Assembly (NCBI GenBank): GCA_002409405.1
Contig: DHNG01000004.1
Location: forward strand, 25,436 to 55,139
Length of the DNA: 29,704 nucleotides
Direction of reading: 5' to 3'
From: Flavobacteriales bacterium UBA5422
Lineage (GTDB): Bacteria; Bacteroidota; Bacteroidia; Flavobacteriales_D; Crocinitomicaceae
Of the stretch, positions 8,116-14,065 are shown piece after piece. The translations under genes and the position numbers were made by a program. Position 1 is the first letter of the stretch. Each line of letters starts with the position of its first letter. The notes under the pieces were generated by a model, which was not told the origin of the DNA, ran no database searches, and was given only the letters and a program-made list of their open reading frames with translations.

Positions 8116-8502
8116 CTATTGTTTCTTTAACAAATCGCGAATTTCCATTAGCAATTCCTGGTCTTTTGTAGGCGCAGGTGCTGCAGGTTCTTCGACAACT
8201 TCGTCTTTCTTTTTGAGATTTTGAAGTCGATTCATCATTTTGACAACAATAAACAAAACAAAAGCAACAACAAGAAAGTTGATTACGGTTGCAATGAATT
8301 TTCCGTACAAAGCACCATTCCATGCTAATCCATCCAGTTTTTCAGCTCCGGCAGCTTTCATAGCCGGATTAAGGATTAACGGTGTAATAACATCTGCTAC
8401 CAGGGAAGAAACAATTGCGTTGAATGCTGCTCCGATTACAACAGCTACTGCCAGGTCAATTACATTACCGCGCAGGATAAATGCCTTAAATTCTTTTAAC
8501 AT
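8116..8502 (-). CDS. mscL: Large-conductance mechanosensitive channel MscL
   Basis: This 128-aa inner-membrane channel opens under membrane tension and protects cells from hypo-osmotic shock. The family N-terminus is clear: 'MLKEFKAFILRGNVIDLAVAVVIGAAF' covers the amphipathic S1 helix and the pore-lining TM1. TM2 is 'FIATVINFLVVAFVLFIVVKMMN' (quoted in part; about 70-92), followed by a cytoplasmic helix ending 'EIRDLLKKQ'. The Ala/Pro-rich linker before this helix is usual. The length is typical. It has its own promoter and terminator. Confidence 0.97.
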   Translation of the reverse strand: MLKEFKAFILRGNVIDLAVAVVIGAAFNAIVSSLVADVITPLILNPAMKAAGAEKLDGLAWNGALYGKFIATVINFLVVAFVLFIVVKMMNRLQNLKKKDEVVEEPAAPAPTKDQELLMEIRDLLKKQ

Positions 8503-8526
8503 ATGTTTAGTTTTTTAAATTTTATG

Positions 8527-8558
8527 CGAAACTATTGAAAGTCGTGTGAATAAACAAA
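8527..8558 (-). promoter_or_regulatory. Promoter of mscL
   Basis: On the minus strand, TTTG (8558-8555) is followed after 20 bases by TAGTTTCG (8534-8527), 24 bases before the mscL ATG at 8502. Confidence 0.6.
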
Positions 8559-8572
8559 CATTTTATTGTCTT

Positions 8573-9184
8573 TTATCCTTGAATTTTAAACGGTTGCCTG
8601 TTTAAAATAGACCTTCCGAGTGTTAATTCATCAGCATATTGAAGCTCTGAACCAATTGCAACTCCTCTGGACAGGGAGGTAATCTGTACCGGAAATGCGT
8701 TGATTTTTTTGAACAGGTAATAATTGGTGGTGTCTCCTTCCATCGTTGCGCTCAAGGCAAAAATAACCTCATGGACATTCCCGGATGCTGCTTTTTCGAT
8801 TAACGGATCAATGTTGAGGTCATTCGGACCGATTCCGTCCATGGGAGAAATGATAGCTCCAAGTACGTGATAAACTCCTTTATAGGATTCAGTTGCCTCA
8901 ATGGCCAGAATATCCCGGATATCCTCCACGACACAAACGGTGGAATGATCCCGTGACGGATTGGAGCAAATTGAACAGACCGGAGTGTCTGAAACATTCC
9001 CGCATCCGGAACACTTTTGTACATATTGCTTCATTTCCAGGAATGAATGGGCAAATGTATTGACTTCCTCTTTTGAACGATTCAGCAAATTCAGGGCCAG
9101 TCGAAGTGCTGTTCTCTTTCCTATTCCCGGGAGAGATGACAACTGTTCAACGACATTTTCAATATGTTTTGAAGGGATTTTCAC
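8573..9184 (-). CDS. recR: Recombination mediator protein RecR
   Basis: This 203-aa protein acts with RecF/RecO to load RecA onto SSB-coated gapped DNA. It has the N-terminal helix-hairpin-helix ('LSSLPGIGKRTALRLAL', residues 15-31), a C4 zinc finger (C58, C61, C70, C73) and a Toprim domain starting 'VCVVEDIRD' (83-91). The length is standard. The start is a GTG at 9184, since the protein then begins 'MKIPSKHIENVVEQLSSLPG' as in RecR homologues and the next in-frame Met is at residue 51. A promoter-like TATTTTTA lies four bases before this GTG. oxyR lies 51 bp upstream on the same strand. Confidence 0.96.
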   Translation of the reverse strand: MKIPSKHIENVVEQLSSLPGIGKRTALRLALNLLNRSKEEVNTFAHSFLEMKQYVQKCSGCGNVSDTPVCSICSNPSRDHSTVCVVEDIRDILAIEATESYKGVYHVLGAIISPMDGIGPNDLNIDPLIEKAASGNVHEVIFALSATMEGDTTNYYLFKKINAFPVQITSLSRGVAIGSELQYADELTLGRSILNRQPFKIQG

Positions 9185-9235
9185 GGGGTAAAAATAACGA
9201 TAATTTATGAGGATAATATAGAAGGTTACATCGGG

Positions 9236-10171
9236 TTATTTCCAGTCTAAAATTCTGAAATGATCTTTCTTTTGAGTGTTGTAATGCCCTTGAATGATCC
9301 GTAGCAAAGCATCAACGCTTTCTTTTTTTGAGAGCTTGCTTGGAACAATACCGATGATTTGTCGCGCAGGATACTCTTTTGTTATCGGGTCATAAATACG
9401 CTTTAAATAAGGAGTATTTAGCTGATAATATTCGGGGACGAGCGTATAACCGCCATTGAGATCTACCATTTTGGTCAGGATGTCCATGTTTCCACCATCA
9501 TAATTCCATTTATTTTCCAGGTCATCTTTTTCCAGTTTGCAAAAATTGACCATTTGTGTGCGGAGACAATTTCCTTTGCTCAGTAACCAAGGTTGTTCTT
9601 CTTCTAATTCTTCAGGAGCAATAACAGAATGAGTGGCAGTGGGGTAATAAATCTTTATTTCTTCCTGAAACAACGGGACGGTACGCATACGCCTGCTACT
9701 TTGAGGTCCGGCCATAATGCCCAGGTCATAGTGATTGTCTTCCATTGCTTCCAGTAATTCTTCTGATTTCAGTTCGTGAATGGACAACTGAAGAAAAGGC
9801 ATCTGCTGTTGCACGGTTTCAAAAATGTCGGAGATGAGGTAAGCACTAACCGTTGGAATAATAGCTATGCGAATGAGCTCCGTATGATTTCCGTTTAGCT
9901 TTTGGACCAGGTCGGAAACCCGGCTGTATTCAATTTGTACGTCTTTCAGAATTTCAATCAACTGTTCTCCCTCTCTGGTGGGTTCCAGTGGAATGCGTGA
10001 ACGTTCGAAGATAACAAAACCCAACAAATCTTCCACTTTTTTGATTTGCATGGACAAGGTTGGTTGCGTAACAAAACATTTTTCGCTGGCCCGCTGAAAG
10101 TTTCGTTCATTGTTTAGCTCCAGGATATAATTAATCTGCTGAGGAGTGATGTTATAATAATTATCGATCAT
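9236..10171 (-). CDS. oxyR: LysR-family hydrogen peroxide regulator OxyR
   Basis: This 311-aa LysR-type regulator has an N-terminal winged helix-turn-helix ('FQRASEKCFVTQPTLSMQIK', residues 25-44) and a substrate/redox domain. The segment 'GNCLRTQMVNFC' aligns with the E. coli OxyR redox loop and gives two cysteines, C202 and C211, with the same nine-residue spacing as C199/C208. H2O2 oxidises this pair to a disulfide and switches the protein to an activator of peroxide defence genes. It is divergent from dps, a classical OxyR target. The call is strong because both cysteines and the neighbour agree. Confidence 0.95.
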   Translation of the reverse strand: MIDNYYNITPQQINYILELNNERNFQRASEKCFVTQPTLSMQIKKVEDLLGFVIFERSRIPLEPTREGEQLIEILKDVQIEYSRVSDLVQKLNGNHTELIRIAIIPTVSAYLISDIFETVQQQMPFLQLSIHELKSEELLEAMEDNHYDLGIMAGPQSSRRMRTVPLFQEEIKIYYPTATHSVIAPEELEEEQPWLLSKGNCLRTQMVNFCKLEKDDLENKWNYDGGNMDILTKMVDLNGGYTLVPEYYQLNTPYLKRIYDPITKEYPARQIIGIVPSKLSKKESVDALLRIIQGHYNTQKKDHFRILDWK

Positions 10172-10220
10172 TTTATAAAATTAATCAATATAAACTATAT
10201 GTGCAAGCTGATTATTTTTG
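10171..10220. promoter_or_regulatory. oxyR-dps divergent control region
   Basis: The region between the two ATGs (10171 minus, 10252 plus) holds a perfect 10-bp palindrome TTTTATAAAA (10171-10180) touching the oxyR start, and an exact -7 element TATTTTTG (10213-10220) for dps, 31 bases before its ATG. No good -33 TTTG is found upstream of the dps -7 box, as would be expected for a promoter that needs an activator. An exact OxyR site cannot be fixed by eye. Confidence 0.5.
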
Positions 10221-10251
10221 TACTATTGATAAACCAATAAAAACAAACACA

Positions 10252-10698
10252 ATGGAAAAGGATGTGAATTACGAGAAAGAATTGAATAAATTGCTGGCAG
10301 ACTACCAGTTGCATTATCAGAATCTGCGTTCTCTGCATTGGAATATTAAAGGCGAAAACTTTTTTGAATTGCATGTGAAATACGAAGAATGGTATACACG
10401 GGCACTGGAAATTGTTGATGAATTGGCAGAGCGACTGCTGACATTGGGGTTACAGCCGATCTCTTCTTTTTCCGGGTACCTGGCTGAGAGTGAAATCAAG
10501 GAAAACCCGATTATTAATGATGGGAAAACGGGAGTCCAGTATATTCTGGAAGCACAACAGACTTTGTTGAAACAAGAACGATTAATTCTGATACTTGCAG
10601 CAGATAAATCAGACGAGGGAACAAGTGCATTTATGAGCGACCTGATCCGGGGAAAAGAGAAAGAAAACTGGATGCTGCGCGCCTGGTTGAATAAATAA
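10252..10698 (+). CDS. dps: Dps-family ferritin-like DNA-binding protein
   Basis: This 148-aa protein forms a 12-mer that stores iron and uses H2O2 to oxidise Fe(II), so it limits Fenton damage. The intersubunit ferroxidase residues are present at the family spacing: H29 and H41 ('LHWNIKGENFFELHVKYEEW', quoted whole), D56 and E60 ('VDELAERLLTLG'). The ATG at 10252 gives the typical Dps N-terminus. An upstream GTG (10201) is in frame but would translate promoter sequence. Divergence from oxyR supports peroxide induction. Confidence 0.95.
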   Translation: MEKDVNYEKELNKLLADYQLHYQNLRSLHWNIKGENFFELHVKYEEWYTRALEIVDELAERLLTLGLQPISSFSGYLAESEIKENPIINDGKTGVQYILEAQQTLLKQERLILILAADKSDEGTSAFMSDLIRGKEKENWMLRAWLNK

Positions 10699-10771
10699 AT
10701 TACAAAAGCATAGACCACCGAAATGTGTTCATCGTTGCCGGTGGACACATCTTGTTTTCAATACATTCGGA

Positions 10772-11200
10772 TTAATTATAGATTCTCAAATCTGAATTAC
10801 CATCAAAAACAGTTACATACATCCGCAATCCAAAGTCGGAACCGGAAAGCGGAGAACCGTCGTACAGTGAAAACGTTGCACCTGTACATAAATCATCCAG
10901 CTGCAGGAAATTATCGTCATTGGTTACAAGGGGATCCTCACATGTGCCATCGTTGGCAGGAGAGTGCCTGTCGAATGCAACAAACTCGTAGGTACTTCTT
11001 CTATAAACGACAATGCCCTTGGAACCTCCCTGTACGTACGCATATCCACCAACTCCGGTTAAATTACTGTACGAAGGAAGGTTGATGTTGATACTTATAT
11101 CGAAGGGAATGCTTGGCACAGGGTGACGTCTGTTTTTATTGCAGGAGGATGTACTTGTTAGAAAAATAAGAACCAGACTAAAAATAATTGGTAACTTCAT
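10772..11200 (-). CDS. Rieske-like lipoprotein lacking cluster ligands
   Basis: From the ATG at 11200 this is a 142-aa lipoprotein. Its signal peptide ends in a lipobox with C20 ('TSTSSC'). The rest resembles a Bacteroidota family with a Rieske-type beta fold: 'GGYAYVQGGSKGIVVYR', 'FVAFDRHSP', then 'LCTGATFSLYDGSPLSG', which matches the 'C..CGS.F...DGS.LSG' segment of Rieske proteins. The C-x-H and C-x2-H ligand pairs are not intact: around them only H79 and C105 remain, with 'CTGA' in place of C-x2-H. A [2Fe-2S] cluster is therefore unlikely. The longer reading from 11248 would overlap the divergent gene and put residues before the signal peptide. The function is unknown. Confidence 0.68.
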   Translation of the reverse strand: MKLPIIFSLVLIFLTSTSSCNKNRRHPVPSIPFDISININLPSYSNLTGVGGYAYVQGGSKGIVVYRRSTYEFVAFDRHSPANDGTCEDPLVTNDDNFLQLDDLCTGATFSLYDGSPLSGSDFGLRMYVTVFDGNSDLRIYN

Positions 11201-11220
11201 TGCGTTTTTAGTAATTAAAA

Positions 11221-11228
11221 CAAAGATA
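11221..11228 (-). promoter_or_regulatory. -7 element (TATCTTTG) overlapping the start of the divergent gene
   Basis: An exact TAnnTTTG box on the minus strand, 20 bases before the ATG at 11200. Its first base is the A of the plus-strand ATG at 11228, so the two divergent genes share almost no intergenic space. Confidence 0.5.
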
Positions 11229-11527
11229 TGAAATATATGAATCTGCACGTTAGAACGGTAGTGTTTCCTATTTTAGTATGTGGAATGCTCTTTTTTATGG
11301 ATTCATGTGCCAGTTCAAAGGTTGGAAAAACGCCTGAAACGGTTGCTGAGTCAGAAGAATTACTGGCTAAAAAGCGAAAAAAAGAAGCAAAAGCAGGAAA
11401 AAAGGAAGCGAAGGCGGCACATAAACGCCATTGGGATATGCAGTCAAAAGCAGCTAGGAAATCCGTGAAAGAAAACAAGAAACGCCTGAAAAAAAATCAG
11501 AAGAAAAAAGGACGAATGATTCCTTGA
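11228..11527 (+). CDS. Small lysine-rich lipoprotein
   Basis: This 99-aa protein has a signal peptide and a lipobox with C27 ('FMDSCASS'). A very basic region follows (about 45-99), rich in K, A and R, with 'HKRHWDMQSKAARKS' in it. The high positive charge suggests binding to an acidic partner such as lipopolysaccharide, nucleic acid or peptidoglycan, but this is inference. Starts at 11228 and 11237 are both possible; either keeps the lipobox. It is followed after 10 bp by a probable outer-membrane protein and is likely co-transcribed with it. I have seen similar short 'WDMQSK' lipoproteins only as unnamed hypothetical proteins. Confidence 0.65.
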   Translation: MKYMNLHVRTVVFPILVCGMLFFMDSCASSKVGKTPETVAESEELLAKKRKKEAKAGKKEAKAAHKRHWDMQSKAARKSVKENKKRLKKNQKKKGRMIP

Positions 11528-11537
11528 AATAGTCACT

Positions 11538-12152
11538 ATGAAAAATAATCACTTAAAGCTACTTTTCCTTCCCGTATTCATCATCTGTTTTACTGTTAAT
11601 GCACAACCCTATCTCGGTGTACAGGTGTTGGCCGGAACAGAGTTGTATACACATTATAAAACACCGGTGCTGGATGAAGTTGGAAAGCAAATCCGCTCAG
11701 GAACCCCTGTGCTGAATCCTACAATCGGGCTTTCAGGGATTTGGTCATTTACGGATGATGAGAATGTGATGCCGTATGTCAAGTTGAACAGTTTTGTTAC
11801 CTATAGCCCGTTTTCCATTCCATACGGATTGGAACGGACGCAAGGGGCAACTAATTTTGCTTTTCTGTTTGGTCCGGGAGTATACCTGGAAAGCGGACTG
11901 ATTCAGATCCAGGTTATGTATGGTTATCAATTCAATAAGATCGATGTGTACAAGACAAACTCCGGATTGTCTAATGGAAACAGGTGGTTTGAAACACATG
12001 TCATTGAAATTTCAGGTGGTGTCGGATTGGCGGACTGGTATTCCATTACTCCGTTTTTTAAAGTAGGATTCAACAAAAACGATGCACGTACCTTTCATTT
12101 CGGAGTAAGATTTGGAGTCGGTTTTTGGAACGGGGAAGCGGCATCTTTATGA
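11538..12152 (+). CDS. Probable outer-membrane beta-barrel protein
   Basis: This 204-aa protein has a signal peptide (about residues 1-22, ending 'FTVNAQ'). It is followed by many short alternating hydrophobic segments ending in aromatics ('FAFLFGPGVYLES', 'IQIQVMYGYQF', 'TFHFGVRFGVGFW'), as in small porin-like barrels. No enzyme motif is seen. It sits 10 bp after the lysine-rich lipoprotein gene, so the two probably form one envelope transcript. Topology is inferred; function is unknown. Confidence 0.65.
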   Translation: MKNNHLKLLFLPVFIICFTVNAQPYLGVQVLAGTELYTHYKTPVLDEVGKQIRSGTPVLNPTIGLSGIWSFTDDENVMPYVKLNSFVTYSPFSIPYGLERTQGATNFAFLFGPGVYLESGLIQIQVMYGYQFNKIDVYKTNSGLSNGNRWFETHVIEISGGVGLADWYSITPFFKVGFNKNDARTFHFGVRFGVGFWNGEAASL

Positions 12153-12190
12153 TTCCACTTTTTATTCCTAACTTTACGCTTTAAAATCAA

Positions 12191-13513
12191 ATGATTATGA
12201 ACAAGTCAACCTACATACTAAACGTACTGCTTGTCTGTGTACTTTTGACAGGAAGTGTTTTCTCTCAAACAACAGAACTATTCAAAACCAATGGGAACAA
12301 GATTACCGATCCATGTGGAAATGAATTCATCATGCGGGGAGTGAATTATTCACTTGCGGATGACTGGAATTTTCCGGGTAACTTAAACAATGGAAAAGAG
12401 CTTTCAGCACAGATTATTCAGGCAAATCCGAATACCGTTCGCATTCAATGGTATGTTGATTACGGACAACCGGCACGACCCCAATTAACACTTGCAGGTT
12501 TGGATAGTGTCATTTCCCGGTTTGCAGCAGCGGATATTGCTACCGTTCTTGAAATTCACGATTTTACACACATTCATACCGATACAACCTTATTTAATAC
12601 CCAGGTGGTCGGGTGGTGGACAAGCCAACCGGTACTGCAACTGATTGAAAAACACCAGGCACATTTGTTTGTCAATGTGGCCAATGAATACGGACCAGCC
12701 ATGTATCCTGCTCCAAATTATACATTGAATCCTAATTATGCGACAGAAATTACAACATGGGTAGCACATTATAGAAACGTTATCACACATTTGCGAAATG
12801 CAGGCATTGAAGTGCCGATTATGATTGATGCACCCAATTATGGGATGGATTACCAAACGGTAATTGATAATGCTACAATGTTTAATAATCACGATCCGTT
12901 GAACCGTATTGTGATGAGTTGCCATGCCTACTGGAATGAAACGGCGGGAGGAATGGAATCCATTGTGAATCAGTTGGCAGGATTAACAGTTCCCGTTGTA
13001 TTCGGAGAAGTCGGAAATGTCGATTTTTCATGCAATGCCATTCAAATGAACAGTTTGCTGACAAAAGCACAAGAACGACAGATAGGTTGGCTGGCATGGA
13101 CCTGGAACAGGGATGAATGTGCTACGCGGAACATGACGTCGAATGAGCCGGGGAATCCTGCTTCAACAACTGACGGACAGTTTTCAACACTGACAACCTA
13201 CGGGCAAACGATCGTAAACAATGCAACATTCGGGTTGGTTGCACATGCCCAAAAAGCCGATTTTTCCTGTTTGCTGGGAGTTGAAACAGTTGAACAGGTG
13301 TTGGATGTTTATCCGAATCCGGTACAGGATGTGTTGCATGTTTCCATTGATCAAACGTTCAACGAAGTGGAAATTGTACTTGTTGATCTGAATGGAAGAG
13401 TACGAAAGACGCATGCCGGAACACAACTGGATACAAGTGATCTGGAGCACGGAGTTTATTTCGCACAGGTATCTATTGACGGAATCCGTTATGTGGTGAA
13501 GGTTCTAAAATAA
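12191..13513 (+). CDS. Secreted GH5 glycoside hydrolase with T9SS sorting domain
   Basis: This 440-aa exported enzyme has a signal peptide (about 1-26, ending 'GSVFSQ') and a (beta/alpha)8 glycoside hydrolase family 5 domain (about 28-345). It shows 'NTVRIQWYVDYG' with R84, 'VLEIHDFTH', the acid/base in 'NVANEYGP' (E166), 'SCHAYWNE' and the nucleophile in 'VVFGEVGN' (E273), followed by 'IGWLAWTWN'. These segments resemble GH5 endo-beta-1,4-mannanases (subfamily 8-like) more than cellulases, so mannan or a related beta-glycan is the likely substrate. The C-terminal 75 residues form a T9SS type A sorting domain ('VYPNPVQDVLHV', 'DLNGRV', 'LEHGVYFAQV'). Starts at 12191 and 12197 are both plausible. 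Confidence 0.9.
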   Translation: MIMNKSTYILNVLLVCVLLTGSVFSQTTELFKTNGNKITDPCGNEFIMRGVNYSLADDWNFPGNLNNGKELSAQIIQANPNTVRIQWYVDYGQPARPQLTLAGLDSVISRFAAADIATVLEIHDFTHIHTDTTLFNTQVVGWWTSQPVLQLIEKHQAHLFVNVANEYGPAMYPAPNYTLNPNYATEITTWVAHYRNVITHLRNAGIEVPIMIDAPNYGMDYQTVIDNATMFNNHDPLNRIVMSCHAYWNETAGGMESIVNQLAGLTVPVVFGEVGNVDFSCNAIQMNSLLTKAQERQIGWLAWTWNRDECATRNMTSNEPGNPASTTDGQFSTLTTYGQTIVNNATFGLVAHAQKADFSCLLGVETVEQVLDVYPNPVQDVLHVSIDQTFNEVEIVLVDLNGRVRKTHAGTQLDTSDLEHGVYFAQVSIDGIRYVVKVLK

Positions 13514-13517
13514 GGAT

Positions 13518-13958
13518 TCAAAAAGCAGGGGTTCCTACAATTTTGTATTTCTGCTTTTTCTTCCCGGATTTTCCTTTTGATGATTTATTTTTCTTCTTTA
13601 GTTTTTTCTCCTTGTCCTTTTCCTGTGAGAGTTGGATTGGACTTTGCTCGGTAACAGGACGTGAATTTTGCCCGTAAACCGGTTTCACACTGAAGCCGAT
13701 AAACGATAGGAATGTAAGAACGTAAAATGCCGTTTGCCTGAATGTCGTCATTTTTTGTTGTCCGGTCAATTGATGGCTGTAAAAAATTCCACACGTGTTT
13801 CCATCAATGGAAGAACAGATCTCTTCAGTAGTCTTATCACGAAAATCAATGATTGTTTTTGAACACGAACGGCAGTGATAACCATCTTCGTTTTTTTTCA
13901 TGCGCTCCAAAAGAAAGGGGCAGGGATTGTCAACCCTTAGTTGTCTGTTTGTCTCCAT
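13518..13958 (-). CDS. Cys-rich zinc-ribbon-like, single-TM protein with Lys-rich tail
   Basis: In this 146-aa protein the N-terminal 60 residues carry five cysteines (C13, C29, C32, C48, C56) in the pattern 'NPCPFLLERM', 'HCRSCSKTIIDF', 'EEICSS', 'TCGIF'. This N-terminal module recurs in Bacteroidota membrane proteins and probably binds zinc or a similar ligand. One membrane segment follows (about 73-93), then a low-complexity tail rich in K, S and G (105-140). The layout recalls a cytoplasmic sensor or anchor with an extracytoplasmic basic tail, but no partner is visible. It converges on the GH5 gene with only four bases between stops. Function unknown. Confidence 0.72.
   Translation of the reverse strand: METNRQLRVDNPCPFLLERMKKNEDGYHCRSCSKTIIDFRDKTTEEICSSIDGNTCGIFYSHQLTGQQKMTTFRQTAFYVLTFLSFIGFSVKPVYGQNSRPVTEQSPIQLSQEKDKEKKLKKKNKSSKGKSGKKKQKYKIVGTPAF
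13520..13559. terminator. Bidirectional terminator embedded in the end of a coding sequence
   Basis: A perfect 9-bp stem (AAAAAGCAG at 13520-13528 with CTGCTTTTT at 13551-13559) has a T run on both strands. It lies within the last 14 codons of the minus-strand gene (ending 13518) and just past the GH5 stop (13513), so it can serve both convergent genes. Confidence 0.7.
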
Positions 13959-13972
13959 AATCGTATCGTTCT

Positions 13973-13980
13973 CAAAAATA
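13973..13980 (-). promoter_or_regulatory. -7 element (TATTTTTG) for the Cys-rich protein gene
   Basis: An exact TAnnTTTG match on the minus strand, 14 bases before the ATG at 13958. Confidence 0.5.
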
Positions 13981-14002
13981 GTTGATGATCAAATATATGA
14001 AA

Positions 14003-14037
14003 TTTGACAAATCGTGTCACCCAAATGATTAAATTTA
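14003..14037 (+). promoter_or_regulatory. Promoter of the HSP90-like operon
   Basis: TTTG (14003-14006) is followed after 23 bases by TAAATTTA (14030-14037), 28 bases before the ATG at 14066. It fits the Bacteroidota consensus with A for the final G. No CIRCE-like inverted repeat is seen in this region. Confidence 0.55.
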
Positions 14038-14065
14038 CTTCCTTTCTAAACACAATTCAAATACT

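Noticed and set aside
8583..8608. An inverted repeat (ATTTTAAAC/GTTTAAAAT) at the end of recR as a terminator
   Set aside because: It is perfect but purely AT-rich, lies inside the coding sequence and is not followed by a clean T run, so it is probably chance.
10704..10755. A terminator hairpin after dps (CCACCG/CGGTGG)
   Set aside because: The stem is only six bp with an 18-base loop, it competes with another pairing (TGTGT/ACACA), and there is no good T run.
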